A stretch of 64,000 nucleotides of DNA from Mucilaginibacter mali (GCF_013283875.1 NZ_CP054139.1:1240001-1304000), one strand, 5' to 3'. Positions 26,993 through 36,568 are shown, counted from the stretch's first letter. Numbers and translations: made by a program. Notes: generated from the sequence alone by a model not told the origin.

Positions 26993-27156
26993 TGAAGTTA
27001 CAAACTTTCCTTTATCTGTAGGCTTCAGGTATAAACTGAAGCCAGTAAAGCTTTTATGATAGGATAATTTTGCGTAGCAAAATTATCCTATCGGGGCCAC
27101 ACCACTGGTTTCAGTTTATAACTGAAACCCCGGATGAAATGAAGTTTGTAACTTCA
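26993..27156. repeat. Three-layer nested palindrome upstream of thrS
   Basis: The outer arms are a perfect 15-bp inverted repeat (26993-27007 and 27142-27156, TGAAGTTACAAACTT). Inside lie two related hairpins, 27021-27043 (GGCTTCAG arms) and 27107-27129 (GGTTTCAGTT arms). At the centre is a 16-bp perfect hairpin, 27058-27073 with 27077-27092. A relative of the GGCTTCAG element occurs near 49.2 kb. The rest of the gap up to thrS holds no gene. Confidence 0.8.
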
Positions 27157-27255
27157 TTCCTCCCAAAAATCCGTATCTTCGTACCGATAAAAAAGATCAC
27201 TCCCGTAAGTGATTGACCATTAAATATTTTATTGAACAAAAAATCATAGTTGTAG

Positions 27256-29181
27256 ATGATTAACATTACACTTCCCGACGGATCCGTTCGTCAGTACGAC
27301 AAAGGGATCACTTCCGCGCAAATTGCATTATCCATTTCAGAGGGCCTTGCACGTAACGTTTTAGCCGCCGAGGTTGATGGCCAGGTATGGGATGCCAGCC
27401 GCCCCATCGAGCAGGACGCGCATGTGAAACTGCTTACCTGGAACGATGCCGATGGTAAATCAACCTTCTGGCATTCATCGGCCCACTTACTGGCCGAGGC
27501 TTTAGAGGCGCTTTATCCGGGCACTAAGTTCGGTATCGGCCCGGCTATTGAGACCGGTTTTTATTACGATGTGGATTTTGGCGACCGTACTTTCTCGCAG
27601 GATGACTTTAAAGCCATCGAAGATAAAGTGCTGGAACTGGCAAAAACCAAGTCTGAATATATCCGCAAGCCGGTAAGTAAAGCCGATGCGATTGAATACT
27701 TTACCGAAAAAGGCGACGAATACAAGCTTGACCTGATTAAGGACTTGCCCGACGGTGCTATTACATTTTATAGCCAGGGTAACTTTACCGATTTGTGCCG
27801 CGGTCCGCATATACCTAATACAGGCTTCATAAAAGCTGTAAAGCTGATGAACGTGGCCGGTGCTTACTGGCGCGGCGACGAAACCCGCAAGCAACTGACC
27901 CGTATTTACGGCGTTACCTTCCCTAAGGCCAGCGAACTGACCGAGTACCTGACCATGATTGAGGAAGCCAAAAAACGCGACCATCGCAAGCTGGGCAAGG
28001 AACTGGAACTGTTCGCCTTTTCTGAAAAGGTGGGCATGGGCCTGCCATTGTGGTTACCGAAAGGCACCGCCCTGCGCGAGCGTTTAGTAAATTTCCTGCA
28101 AAAGGCGCAGGTAAAATCGGGTTACGAGCAGGTAATTACCCCGCATATTGGGCACAAAAACCTGTATGTAACTTCAGGACACTACGAGAAATATGGTAAG
28201 GATAGCTTCCAGCCGATAAAAACCCCGCAGGAGGGCGAGGAGTTCTTTTTAAAACCGATGAACTGCCCGCACCACTGCGAGATCTACAAAACCAAGCCAC
28301 GCAGCTATAAAGACCTGCCCGTGCGCCTGGCCGAGTTCGGTACCGTGTACCGTTACGAGCAAAGCGGCGAGCTGCACGGCTTAACCCGTGTACGCGGCTT
28401 TACTCAGGATGACGCGCACTTATTCTGCCGCCCTGACCAGGTGAAGGACGAATTTAAAAAGGTGATAGACCTGGTGTTATACGTATTCAAAGCTTTGGGT
28501 TTTGATAACTACGTGGCACAGGTATCCCTTCGCGACCCTGAGAATAAAGGCAAATACATTGGCAGCGACGAGAATTGGGCACTTGCCGAAAACGCAATTA
28601 TCGAGGCAGCCAACGAAAAGGGTTTACCAACCGTAGTAGAGTATGGTGAGGCCGCTTTTTATGGCCCTAAGCTTGACTTTATGGTGAAAGACGCCCTTGG
28701 CCGTAAATGGCAATTGGGGACTATACAGGTAGATTATAACCTGCCCGAGCGTTTTGAGCTGGAATACACCGGTAGCGATAACCAAAAGCACCGCCCGGTA
28801 ATGATCCACCGCGCGCCGTTTGGTTCGCTGGAAAGGTTTGTGGCTGTGCTGATTGAGCATTGTGCAGGCAATTTCCCGCTGTGGCTGTCGCCTGAACAAT
28901 TTATTATTTTGCCGATCTCAGAAAAATATGAAGATTATGCAAAAAAACTTTCAGATGAATTAAAAGATTCCGATATTTGCGGGCTTATTGATTTCAGGGA
29001 CGAGAAGATCGGGCGTAAAATACGCGACGCTGAAATCAAAAAGATACCGTTTATGTTAATAGTAGGCGAGAAGGAAGCGGCTGAAGGGCTGGTATCTGTC
29101 CGCCGCCACGGTGAAGGCGATTTGGGCAGTATGACGGTAGCAGAATTAAAAGAAAAAATAATAAAAGAAATAACAGTATAA
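27256..29181 (+). CDS. thrS: Threonyl-tRNA synthetase
   Basis: A 641-residue class II aminoacyl-tRNA synthetase. Domains in order: TGS (about 1-60), the second N-terminal editing-type region with [11 protein letters not shown] and the His/Cys site around [11 protein letters not shown], and the catalytic core. The core has the zinc Cys in [10 protein letters not shown] and motif 2 in [22 protein letters not shown]. The C-terminal anticodon-binding domain follows. It charges tRNA-Thr. infC begins one base after the stop, and the conserved thrS-infC-rpmI-rplT order is intact. The upstream region is occupied by nested palindromes. Confidence 0.98.
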   Translation: MINITLPDGSVRQYDKGITSAQIALSISEGLARNVLAAEVDGQVWDASRPIEQDAHVKLLTWNDADGKSTFWHSSAHLLAEALEALYPGTKFGIGPAIETGFYYDVDFGDRTFSQDDFKAIEDKVLELAKTKSEYIRKPVSKADAIEYFTEKGDEYKLDLIKDLPDGAITFYSQGNFTDLCRGPHIPNTGFIKAVKLMNVAGAYWRGDETRKQLTRIYGVTFPKASELTEYLTMIEEAKKRDHRKLGKELELFAFSEKVGMGLPLWLPKGTALRERLVNFLQKAQVKSGYEQVITPHIGHKNLYVTSGHYEKYGKDSFQPIKTPQEGEEFFLKPMNCPHHCEIYKTKPRSYKDLPVRLAEFGTVYRYEQSGELHGLTRVRGFTQDDAHLFCRPDQVKDEFKKVIDLVLYVFKALGFDNYVAQVSLRDPENKGKYIGSDENWALAENAIIEAANEKGLPTVVEYGEAAFYGPKLDFMVKDALGRKWQLGTIQVDYNLPERFELEYTGSDNQKHRPVMIHRAPFGSLERFVAVLIEHCAGNFPLWLSPEQFIILPISEKYEDYAKKLSDELKDSDICGLIDFRDEKIGRKIRDAEIKKIPFMLIVGEKEAAEGLVSVRRHGEGDLGSMTVAELKEKIIKEITV

Positions 29182-29182
29182 C

Positions 29183-29752
29183 TTGGCATTAAACAAACCC
29201 AATTTTAACAGAGGTCCGAGGCCGCCTTTCAAGAAGAAAGAGGCTGAACACAACATTAATCAATACATCCGCGCGCAGGAAGTGCGCTTAGTGGGTGATA
29301 ATGTAGAGCAAGGAGTTTATTCGCTCCGCGATGCCCTGGCTATTGCGCAGGAGCAGGAACTGGACCTGGTTGAAATCTCTCCGAACGCGGTTCCGCCTGT
29401 TTGTAAGGTAGTGGACTATAACAAGTTCATTTACGAACAGAAGAAAAAGCTGAAGGAGATCAAGAATAACGCCAAGCAAACGGTTATTAAAGAGATACGT
29501 TTCGGGCCGAATACCGATGACCACGACTTTAACTTTAAGCTGAAACATGCTACCAACTTTTTGGAAGCAGGCGAAAAAGTGAGGGCTTACGTACACTTTA
29601 AAGGCCGCGCCATTGTTTATAAAGAACAGGGCGAGATATTACTGTTACGCTTTGCCCAGGCTTTGGAAGAAGTAGGCAAGGTAGAGCAATTGCCAAAGCT
29701 TGAGGGTAAAAGGATGTTTCTTACCGTTGCGCCAAAGGCAGCCAAAAAGTAA
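29183..29752 (+). CDS. infC: Translation initiation factor IF-3
   Basis: A 189-residue factor that keeps the 30S subunit free and checks start codons. The N-domain opens with [20 protein letters not shown] and the C-domain contains [25 protein letters not shown]. The start codon is TTG at 29183, and no ATG or GTG is available before the conserved N-domain. IF-3 genes in other bacteria use rare starts for self-control because the factor rejects them, so the same feedback is probable here (inference). The start lies one base after the thrS stop. Confidence 0.97.
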   Translation: MALNKPNFNRGPRPPFKKKEAEHNINQYIRAQEVRLVGDNVEQGVYSLRDALAIAQEQELDLVEISPNAVPPVCKVVDYNKFIYEQKKKLKEIKNNAKQTVIKEIRFGPNTDDHDFNFKLKHATNFLEAGEKVRAYVHFKGRAIVYKEQGEILLLRFAQALEEVGKVEQLPKLEGKRMFLTVAPKAAKK

Positions 29753-29893
29753 TTAGTTAATGTGCAGATGTGCGAATATGCAGATGTGCAAATGACAGAA
29801 TTAAGATAATTAATTAAGGTGCAGTGATTGCACGGATAGTAATAATAGCAAAACGTATAGGTTAATACGTCTGATAAAAACAAAAATCGAGTT

Positions 29894-30094
29894 ATGCCAA
29901 AAATGAAAACCAATTCCAGTGCAAAAAAGCGTTTTAAGCTTACTGGAACCGGTAAAATCGCAAGGAAAAACGCATACAAAAGCCACATCTTAACCAAGAT
30001 GTCTACTAAACGTAAGCGTAACTTAGGTCACACCAGCTTAGTATCTGATGCTGACATGGGTAACGTAAAACGTATGCTTTGTATCGGAAAGTAA
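29894..30094 (+). CDS. rpmI: 50S ribosomal protein L35
   Basis: A 66-residue basic protein ([20 protein letters not shown]), full length for L35. It binds 23S rRNA in the large subunit. The 141-base gap after infC holds a string of TGCAGATGTGC-like units and could carry leader signals; I could not identify an L20-binding structure with confidence. rplT follows after 77 bases. Confidence 0.97.
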   Translation: MPKMKTNSSAKKRFKLTGTGKIARKNAYKSHILTKMSTKRKRNLGHTSLVSDADMGNVKRMLCIGK

Positions 30095-30171
30095 TTAATT
30101 AATTTTTAACCCAGGTATTCGAGTTCGTCAAGTTCCCTTAAGCGGGACACTCACTACCAAAACACAACAAC

Positions 30172-30516
30172 ATGCCACGTTCAGTAAACGCAGTAGCATC
30201 ACGCAGAAGGCGTAAAAAGATCATGAACCTTGCCAAAGGGTATTATGGTTCACGCAGCAAGGTTTATACCATTGCTAAAAACACAGTAGAAAAAGGTTTG
30301 CAGTACGCTTACCGCGACCGTAAAACCAAAAAAAGAGAGTTCCGCGCTTTGTGGATCCAGCGTATCAATGCCGGCGCACGCCAGCACGGTATCTCTTACT
30401 CACAATTAATGGGTAAGCTGAATGCTAAAGAGATAGGCCTGAACCGTAAAGTTTTAGCCGACTTAGCTATGAACCATCCGGATGCTTTTAAAGCAGTTGT
30501 TGATGCTGTAAAATAA
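30172..30516 (+). CDS. rplT: 50S ribosomal protein L20
   Basis: A 114-residue, arginine- and lysine-rich protein ([20 protein letters not shown]) typical of L20. It organises 23S rRNA early in assembly and represses its own operon in several bacteria. It is the last gene of the thrS-infC-rpmI-rplT cluster and is followed by a strong terminator. Confidence 0.98.
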   Translation: MPRSVNAVASRRRRKKIMNLAKGYYGSRSKVYTIAKNTVEKGLQYAYRDRKTKKREFRALWIQRINAGARQHGISYSQLMGKLNAKEIGLNRKVLADLAMNHPDAFKAVVDAVK

Positions 30517-30542
30517 GCTTCTCTCTCTTCTATAAGAGTTTA

Positions 30543-30576
30543 AAAAAGCGCCCTGGTTACCGGGGCGCTTTTTTTG
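30543..30576 (+). terminator. Terminator of the thrS-rplT operon
   Basis: The stem AAGCGCCC pairs with GGGGCGCTT around a short loop and is followed by a run of seven T. It begins 27 bases after the L20 stop. Confidence 0.85.
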
Positions 30577-30593
30577 TTGCACAATCATCCTCC

Positions 30594-30982
30594 CGATGTC
30601 ATTGCGAGGAGCAACGGGGGAGATCTGTGAAATGGGGCGACGTGGCAATCTCATAGGCAGGTCCTCGTTGCTTGTCCTATGGGATTGCCGCGCTATCGCT
30701 CGCAATGACAAGCTGATTATAGCACCACCGCGCAACCATAAACCCGGGCGCAGCGTAAACCCCACAGCCTGCGCTGGCCTTGTGAGCCGGGGGGGCGAGG
30801 AGTTGTAGCGTAGCACGGGAACAAACGCTGATAGTAGCACTGGCAGTGCTTTTCAAAATACCACCACGTCATCGCAAGCGATAGCGTGGCGATCCCCGAC
30901 AGGCAGATCTGCTCTACAAGGCGGCTTTGCTTTCCGGGGATAGCCACGTCGTTCCACTCCTCGCTATGACGAAGTGTATATG
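30594..30982. repeat. Cluster of GTCATTGCGAG-type palindromic repeats
   Basis: The spacer before fabI contains at least two large imperfect palindromes. The first runs from GTCATTGCGAGGAGCAACGG to CTCGCAATGAC (30597-30711). The second runs from CGTCATCGCAAGCG to CGCTATGACGAAG (about 30867-30972), with CGTGGCGATC/GATAGCCACG inner arms. Between them is a GC-rich stretch that encodes nothing convincing. Similar elements are scattered in many bacterial genomes, and no function is established here. Confidence 0.65.
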
Positions 30983-31065
30983 AGGATGATAATCAACAAA
31001 ACAATTTCGTATTCCTCAATTAATTATAACTTTACACCGCTTTATCAAAACAAACAAAATTAGCT

Positions 31066-31878
31066 ATGGCTTATAATTTATTAAAAGGTAAAAAAGGCAT
31101 CATCTTCGGCGCGTTGAACGAACAATCTATCGCGTGGAAAGTTGCACAGCGTGCCGTACAGGAAGGCGCTGAAATTGTGTTATCAAACGCGCCTATTGCT
31201 TTGCGCATGGGCGAACTGAATAAACTTGCTGAAGAATGCAACGCGCCTGTAATTGGTGCCGATGTAACCAATAACGACGACCTGGTTAACCTGTTCACTA
31301 AAACACAGGAGCATTTTAACGGCGGTGTCGATTTTATACTGCACTCTATTGGTATGAGCGTTAACGTGCGCAAAAGCATCCACTATACCGAAAATAACTA
31401 CGATTTTACCCATAAGGGTTTTGATATATCGGCCTTGAGCCTGCACCGTGTTTTGGCTACCGCCATGAAGATGGATGCCATTAACGAGTGGGGCAGCGTG
31501 GTAGCCCTGAGCTACATTGCCGCCCAGCGTGTATTCCCTGATTATAACGATATGGCCGATAACAAAGCTTACCTGGAAAGCATTGCCCGTAACTTTGGTT
31601 ACCAGTATGGTGTTAAAAAGAAAGTGCGTGTAAATACCGTATCGCAGTCGCCAACCCGCACCACTGCAGGTTCGGGCGTTAAGGGTTTCGATGGCTTTAT
31701 CAACTACGCCGAAAAAATGAGCCCGCTGGGTAATGCTGATGCGGATCAGTGTGCTGATTACTGCGTAAGCCTGTTTAGCGATATGACCCGTATGGTAACC
31801 ATGCAGAACCTGTTTCATGATGGTGGTTTCTCGTTCACTGGCGTAACGCAGGCCGTTATCGAGCAGATGGAGAAGTAG
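31066..31878 (+). CDS. fabI: Enoyl-[acyl-carrier-protein] reductase (NADH)
   Basis: A 270-residue cytoplasmic enzyme that performs the last reductive step of each fatty-acid elongation cycle. The nucleotide site is IIFGALNEQSIAWKVA, the catalytic pair is the Y-x6-K of FPDYNDMADNKAYLES, and SYIAAQR precedes it as in FabI. The C-terminal part has MSPLGNADADQCADYCVSLFSD. Length fits the family. It stands alone; a bidirectional terminator lies between it and the convergent ArnT-like gene. Confidence 0.96.
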   Translation: MAYNLLKGKKGIIFGALNEQSIAWKVAQRAVQEGAEIVLSNAPIALRMGELNKLAEECNAPVIGADVTNNDDLVNLFTKTQEHFNGGVDFILHSIGMSVNVRKSIHYTENNYDFTHKGFDISALSLHRVLATAMKMDAINEWGSVVALSYIAAQRVFPDYNDMADNKAYLESIARNFGYQYGVKKKVRVNTVSQSPTRTTAGSGVKGFDGFINYAEKMSPLGNADADQCADYCVSLFSDMTRMVTMQNLFHDGGFSFTGVTQAVIEQMEK

Positions 31879-31934
31879 TTTTTTAGAGATCAGAGGTAAG
31901 TTGATCAGAGATTAGGTACCCATCCTTACAGCGA

Positions 31935-31963
31935 GTAGCGATGGGTTTCAAACCCATCGCTAC
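31935..31963. repeat. Perfect palindrome, copy 1 (TAGCGATGGGTTT arms)
   Basis: Fourteen-base arms (GTAGCGATGGGTTT) flank a single central base. The same sequence recurs at 41774-41800. Confidence 0.75.
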
Positions 31964-31994
31964 GGTGAAGAGACTCTTTTAACTAAAATATATA

Positions 31995-32038
31995 AACTAA
32001 GAAGCCCTGGGCAATTACTCCGGGCTTCTTAGTTTTTT
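31995..32038. terminator. Bidirectional terminator between fabI and the ArnT-like gene
   Basis: A 13-base arm (AACTAAGAAGCCC, 31995-32007) pairs perfectly with 32022-32034 and is followed by T residues on the + strand. A-rich sequence lies on the other side, serving the convergent gene. Confidence 0.75.
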
Positions 32039-32065
32039 AAAGCTTTTGGCTTTGTTCTTTCGGCT

Positions 32066-33619
32066 TTATTGCATTCGCTTCTTTGCCAATTCCTGGTTAT
32101 ATCGGTCATAAAGCCCCTGCTTAGGTTGGCTGAGTAGAAAGATAGCCGTCCCTTTTTCGCGGGCGTATGGTGTGGTTACCTCACCGGTTTTTACGGCGCT
32201 GCCAAATAACATGCCCAATTTGCCAATTTCGCTTTCGTTGGTGGCGTTAACATATATCATATGTTCAAAATGCAGGCTGTCTGGCGCCCATAGGGTAAAG
32301 CTGCTGTTTAGGCTGATAGCTTTGGGGATATGGTATTGCTCAGCATATTGGTGCAGCGCGCCGGCTTGTCCATAATTACTGGCGAAGATGACAGTATGCT
32401 TCTGCTGCTCGGGCGTGAGGTTATGATAGGTATCGCCTACCTTTTTAGCCATCTCGTCCCAACCGAACATATCGGCGTAATCTTGTGTAAGCGGGTGCTT
32501 CTTTTTATCTTCCCAGGTAACGGCAAAATCAAAAAAATGCAGTTTGCCAACCGAACTGAACCAGCCTAAGGTTTGGTTGATGTTTAACACCGGCAAAAGC
32601 AGGGGCAGCAATAAAAGATTAGGCACTGTAAATAAAACGGCCACTGTTGTGCGTATGCCAGTGCCGGCGCTTTTTAACAAGCGTTCGTAGGCAATACCGC
32701 CCGCTGCAAATAGCATGGGATAAGCACCAAACAGGTAATAGGCCTTTCCATTCATCAACAGCAGAAATAAAAATACCAGCATGTAGGCAAATGCCAGGAA
32801 CTGAAACTTGCGCAACCTGAACGATATCAGCAGGAATATAAACCCCGCCAGCCAAACAAACAAGGCAATGCCGTTCACCAGGAAGTTTTGTGCGATAAAG
32901 TCGGACGGGTGATTATAATCCAGTTGTTGCTCCTTTAACTCGTGCATGTGGTTAATAAAGGGAAGGTGATGCGCGAATTGCCAGATGACGTTAGGCAGGA
33001 AGATAACAAACGCAATGACAAAGGCGATAAATACCTGCTTGCTGAAAAGTATGCGACGCTGTTTGCTGATGAGTAGTCCCAATATCAGCGCGAATGTGAA
33101 GAACGCCATGCTATACTTGGTCAGCATGCCGAAACCTACGCACGCGCCCAACCAATACAAATACGATGCCTTTTGGGTATTGATATATCTAATCAGCAGC
33201 CATGCCGCCAGCACCCACCAAAACTGATCGAACACGACGGGTTGGAACAAATACTGACTGGCCACAAAAGCCGGGGCAGCCAGCATAGTAACGCAGGCCA
33301 ATATCACCGCGAATTTACGGCCGCCCATTTCAACCGTGATCCGGCCGGTAAGCCACATGATCAATCCGCTGCAAATAGTAGGGAATACCCGCGCCGCGAA
33401 TACCGATGTGCCGAACAAGTGCTTGCTGGTATAAGCCAGTACGGCAATAAACGGCGGCACTTCCTTATAACCCCAGTCTAAATGATCGGCCAGTACCAAA
33501 TGCAGTAACTCATCGCGATGGAAGCCGAAATGCGGCATGGCCAACAAATTGAGCAGTATCTTTAAGGCAACAAAGGTTAGTATCAACCAATTGTAATCAG
33601 GCCGCTTGCTTGAGATCAT
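32066..33619 (-). CDS. ArnT-like glycosyltransferase family 39 membrane protein
   Basis: A 517-residue polytopic membrane protein with about 11-12 helices. The first periplasmic loop contains HFGFHRDELLHLVLADHLDWGYKEVPP, the acidic DE site expected for GT39/ArnT-type (PMT_2) transferases. A soluble C-terminal periplasmic domain of about 150 residues follows. Such enzymes move a sugar from an undecaprenyl- or polyprenyl-phosphate donor to an acceptor on the periplasmic side. Acceptor and sugar are unknown. An imperfect inverted repeat separates it from the ABC gene upstream. Confidence 0.85.
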   Translation of the reverse strand: MISSKRPDYNWLILTFVALKILLNLLAMPHFGFHRDELLHLVLADHLDWGYKEVPPFIAVLAYTSKHLFGTSVFAARVFPTICSGLIMWLTGRITVEMGGRKFAVILACVTMLAAPAFVASQYLFQPVVFDQFWWVLAAWLLIRYINTQKASYLYWLGACVGFGMLTKYSMAFFTFALILGLLISKQRRILFSKQVFIAFVIAFVIFLPNVIWQFAHHLPFINHMHELKEQQLDYNHPSDFIAQNFLVNGIALFVWLAGFIFLLISFRLRKFQFLAFAYMLVFLFLLLMNGKAYYLFGAYPMLFAAGGIAYERLLKSAGTGIRTTVAVLFTVPNLLLLPLLLPVLNINQTLGWFSSVGKLHFFDFAVTWEDKKKHPLTQDYADMFGWDEMAKKVGDTYHNLTPEQQKHTVIFASNYGQAGALHQYAEQYHIPKAISLNSSFTLWAPDSLHFEHMIYVNATNESEIGKLGMLFGSAVKTGEVTTPYAREKGTAIFLLSQPKQGLYDRYNQELAKKRMQ

Positions 33620-33629
33620 GTTTAAAGAT

Positions 33630-33710
33630 AGTGATTAGAGATCAGTTAATTAGAGATTAGTATGTAATTCGCTCAATTACTAATCTCCGATCTCTGATTA
33701 ACTAATCACT
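33630..33710. repeat. Imperfect inverted repeat with GATTAGAGATCAG units
   Basis: Two 33-base arms (33630-33662 and 33678-33710) share both ends (AGTGATTAG and AGATTAGTA) but are rearranged in the middle. The right arm contains the stop codon of the ABC ATPase gene. Loose relatives of the AGAGATCAG unit occur after fabI (about 31885) and after mlaF (about 59280). Confidence 0.6.
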
Positions 33711-35204
33711 CACAATGTGGCCATTTACCAGCCTCAGCGTCTTATCCACGCTATCGGGGATATGCTCGGCATAGTGCGTAACATAAATCAGGGTGATATT
33801 GGTTTGCCGGCAAATAGTGTCGATAAGTGCTTTAAAGTGTGCTACCTGATGGTCGTCCATCCCCTGGCAGGGCTCGTCCAGTATCAGTAGGGTAGGGCAC
33901 TTGATCATGGCGCGGGCCAGCAGGCACAGGCGCTGCGCGCTTGCAGGGATATTTTTTAGCAATTGGCGGGCATACTGGTCAATCTCCAGCATTTTCATCC
34001 ATTGCAGGGCGCGCCCGGCTTTAGTTTTGTCAGACGGGCGGAAAAGGCCCATCGTATCGTAGTAGCCCGATTCGATAGTTTGCAGGCAGCTGTTGTCGGC
34101 CGGGAAGTATTGGTAAAGCTCAGGCGATATGAAGCCGGTCTTTTTTTTTATATCCCAAATGCTTTCGCCGCTGCCGCGCTTTTTATCAAACAGGATGATA
34201 TCGTTGGCATATGCCTGCGGGTTATCGCCATTGATAAGGCTTAGCAGGGTTGATTTCCCCGCGCCGTTATGCCCCATCAGTGCCCAGCGTTCGCCTTGCT
34301 TTACCTGCCAGTTGATATGCTGTAAAACAAGTTTTTCTCCATAACGGATGTTTACATTACGCATAGCTACAACATCGGTATAAGCCGGGGCCGGATAGCC
34401 GGTAATCAGCCCGCTTAAATCAAAACCCGCTAATGATGCTTTTTCGGACAACTCTTCTGGTTGATACTTATCCCTGGTAGTGATATTTAATGTACTATTT
34501 TTTATCACACCAACATGCGTTATGGCAGCCGGCAGTTCATGCGGACTTGTAGCCATAGCAATGGTTATACCTGTAGCAGCTATTTTGTTTACAATGTTGT
34601 TAAACTCCTGCCGGGTATCGGTATCCAAACCTGCCAACGGATTATCCATCAATAGTAATTGTGGGTTTTTTAGCAGCGCGGCGGCAATCATCAGGCGTTT
34701 AATTTCGCCGTTGGATAGTTTAATGAGTTGTTTATCTGCCAAAGCCCCCAGTTTAAGCAGGCTGATAGTATTGGTAAGGTTCCAGTGATGCGAAGCAGGA
34801 AATGCTATAGCTACCTGTTCAAGATAGGCGCTTACAGTAAGCGCGTCTTCCGAATCGGATGAATTATAGCGTTGCTGATAATAGAGATCGGAGGTATTAG
34901 ATAGGTTGCGAAAGTGATGCCTTGATGCTACAAAGGCAATATGCCGGCGGAAATCGGTTGGATGGTTATTGCTTTGCCCTTCAAAATTCCGTGTGATCTC
35001 GCCTTTGCGGTTTTGTAAGTTACCGGCAATGGTTTGCAATAGTGAAGTTTTGCCCGATCCGGCGGCGCCCACAAACGCCCAATGTTGGCCGGCTGTAATT
35101 TCAAGATCAAGGTTGTTTAATACCGGTTTGCTTAAATAGCCAATATCTACACCTGTAATAACAATAAATGGTGGTAACATATTCAGGTGCCTAATATAGG
35201 CCAT
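33702..35204 (-). CDS. ModF-like twin ABC ATPase
   Basis: A 500-residue soluble protein with two nucleotide-binding domains and no membrane part. Domain 1 has Walker A GAAGSGKTS, signature LSNGEIKR and Walker B LLLMDNP (Asn-Pro where Glu-Pro is usual). Domain 2 has Walker A GHNGAGKST and Walker B LLILDEPCQGMD, but the signature is degenerate (IPASAQR). This layout matches ModF (formerly PhrA), a molybdate-linked ATPase of unclear role. An alternative start at 35180 (MLPPF) would drop eight residues. No molybdate transporter genes are nearby. Confidence 0.82.
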   Translation of the reverse strand: MAYIRHLNMLPPFIVITGVDIGYLSKPVLNNLDLEITAGQHWAFVGAAGSGKTSLLQTIAGNLQNRKGEITRNFEGQSNNHPTDFRRHIAFVASRHHFRNLSNTSDLYYQQRYNSSDSEDALTVSAYLEQVAIAFPASHHWNLTNTISLLKLGALADKQLIKLSNGEIKRLMIAAALLKNPQLLLMDNPLAGLDTDTRQEFNNIVNKIAATGITIAMATSPHELPAAITHVGVIKNSTLNITTRDKYQPEELSEKASLAGFDLSGLITGYPAPAYTDVVAMRNVNIRYGEKLVLQHINWQVKQGERWALMGHNGAGKSTLLSLINGDNPQAYANDIILFDKKRGSGESIWDIKKKTGFISPELYQYFPADNSCLQTIESGYYDTMGLFRPSDKTKAGRALQWMKMLEIDQYARQLLKNIPASAQRLCLLARAMIKCPTLLILDEPCQGMDDHQVAHFKALIDTICRQTNITLIYVTHYAEHIPDSVDKTLRLVNGHIVSD

Positions 35205-35241
35205 CCCTACAGATTATTTCAAATAAAAATTATGCAGCAAC

Positions 35242-35469
35242 TTATGCCGATTGCATTAAGTTATTTTTACCCGGGTTAAGGTTTGGGTTTTTCTTGTTTA
35301 GACGATTCCATGTTTCAAAATCAACTAAAGGGCCGGTAACTACATTTTTGCAGGCATCATTGGGGCATTTTACCTCCCATAATCCTTTTTTTGTTTGATC
35401 GATAACAGGCCTTGTTCCACACTTTATACAATTTTCACATTCAATTCCGGGCTGTATATCGTAACTCAT
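35242..35469 (-). CDS. Small zinc-finger-like protein
   Basis: A 75-residue protein from the ATG at 35469. It contains two cysteine pairs, CENCIKCG and CPNDAC, about 30 residues apart, so a zinc ribbon is likely. The tail is asparagine- and lysine-rich. The frame extends upstream to 35514, but the shorter start fits better. A TATCTTTG box lies upstream on the same strand (35503-35510), possibly its -7 element. Function unknown. Confidence 0.6.
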   Translation of the reverse strand: MSYDIQPGIECENCIKCGTRPVIDQTKKGLWEVKCPNDACKNVVTGPLVDFETWNRLNKKNPNLNPGKNNLMQSA

Positions 35470-35725
35470 ATTATATAATAAATAAACGCTTTCTTCGACG
35501 TGCAAAGATAACAAAGGTTTAAACGCTGAACTATTTTAATTTAAAAACATGTACGATAAGTCAGTATTTTGGGATTTCGTTTTTGTGAATTTTTTTAATC
35601 GCATGTGATAACTTGTCGTGCTGCTATTTAATGTTACGTCTTATTTGCCTAAACGTTGCCTGTGATCTTTAAAAAAAGGTATAGTTATTGGATGATATTA
35701 TACAGATCATTAAAAATGAAACCTT

Positions 35726-35893
35726 ATGAAAAAGATAAACATGTTGTTATTCGCATCAACTTTGATGTTGCTGAGCAGTTGCCAGGTTATTGGCGGTATA
35801 TTTAAAGCAGGATTTGCCGTTGGTATTATCGCCGTGCTGATCGTGGTTTTTGTAATCATCTGGCTTATCTCGGCATTCCGCGGCAAAAGCTGA
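35726..35893 (+). CDS. Small lipoprotein/membrane peptide, 55 residues
   Basis: The frame encodes MKKINMLLFASTLMLLSSCQ, a lipoprotein signal with lipobox LSSC, followed by VIGGIFKAGFAVGI and a second strongly hydrophobic segment ending in FRGKS. The mature form would therefore be a lipid-anchored or membrane-spanning peptide of about 36 residues. Similar short lipoproteins with one helix occur in Sphingobacteriaceae. The gene stands alone, upstream of a DUF2383 stress-type gene. Role unknown. Confidence 0.65.
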   Translation: MKKINMLLFASTLMLLSSCQVIGGIFKAGFAVGIIAVLIVVFVIIWLISAFRGKS

Positions 35894-36069
35894 GGGGGTA
35901 AACCTGTATCAAAATCCATCGTTTTTTTATTGATGTGTGGCAAATTGAAGGCAATTAGTTATGTAATGTGCCTCAATCCGAAAGACAGATCAGTATAATT
36001 GTTGAATTTTCTTTTTAGTTAAACTTTTCTTATCCAGGGGCGTTGTCTTTGTAGTAAAACAGAAAAACT

Positions 36070-36519
36070 ATGGAAACAACAAGTGTCACGATAGAGAACC
36101 TGAACGACCTGGTGCAAATTCATAACGACCGCATTGCCGGCTATGAAAAAGCGCTGAAAGATCTTGAAAATGGCGATGTCACGCTTAAAGACTTGTTTAC
36201 CGGTCTCATCGCCCAAAGCCACCAGTTTAAAATGGAACTGGGTACCGAGGTAAACGCTTTAGGCGGCGAGATGGAAACAGATACCAGCTTAAGCGGCAAA
36301 ATACACCGCACCTGGATGTCGGTTACAGATGCCTTTGGTAAAACTGACAGATCGATATTGGAAAACTGCGAATTTGGCGAGGACGCCACGCAGAAGGCCT
36401 ACAAAGCAGCATTGGAAGATGATACCCTGCCATCGTATCTGCAAATTGTACTTATCCGCCAGCAAAGCGTATTAAAAGGCGCGCACGATAAAATCAAAGC
36501 CCTGCGCGACAGCCGGTAA
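36070..36519 (+). CDS. PA2169-family four-helix-bundle protein (DUF2383)
   Basis: A 149-residue all-helical cytoplasmic protein. The opening ENLNDLVQIHNDRIAGYEKAL and the later KMELGTEVNALGGEMETDTSLSG fit the ferritin-like DUF2383 family. Members are often stress-induced, but no catalytic role is established. The acidic and His residues could bind metal, which I cannot confirm. A clear terminator follows. Confidence 0.85.
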   Translation: METTSVTIENLNDLVQIHNDRIAGYEKALKDLENGDVTLKDLFTGLIAQSHQFKMELGTEVNALGGEMETDTSLSGKIHRTWMSVTDAFGKTDRSILENCEFGEDATQKAYKAALEDDTLPSYLQIVLIRQQSVLKGAHDKIKALRDSR

Positions 36520-36530
36520 TATGAACTAAC

Positions 36531-36568
36531 AAAAGACGCCCCGGAGTAAAACACGGGGCGCCTTTTTT
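36531..36568 (+). terminator. Terminator after the DUF2383 gene
   Basis: CGCCCCG pairs with CGGGGCG around a ten-base loop, followed by CCTTTTTT. Confidence 0.8.

Noticed and set aside
29760..29800. Repeated TGCAGATG/TGTGCAAATG units as a possible CRISPR or iteron array
   Set aside because: The units are short, unevenly spaced and few, with no unique spacers or cas genes. Similar tracts occur near 43.68 kb and 49.35 kb, so they are simple dispersed repeats.
31183..31818. Minus-strand open frame of 211 codons inside fabI
   Set aside because: The plus strand encodes a complete FabI with all motifs; the antisense frame is explained by codon bias of the real gene.
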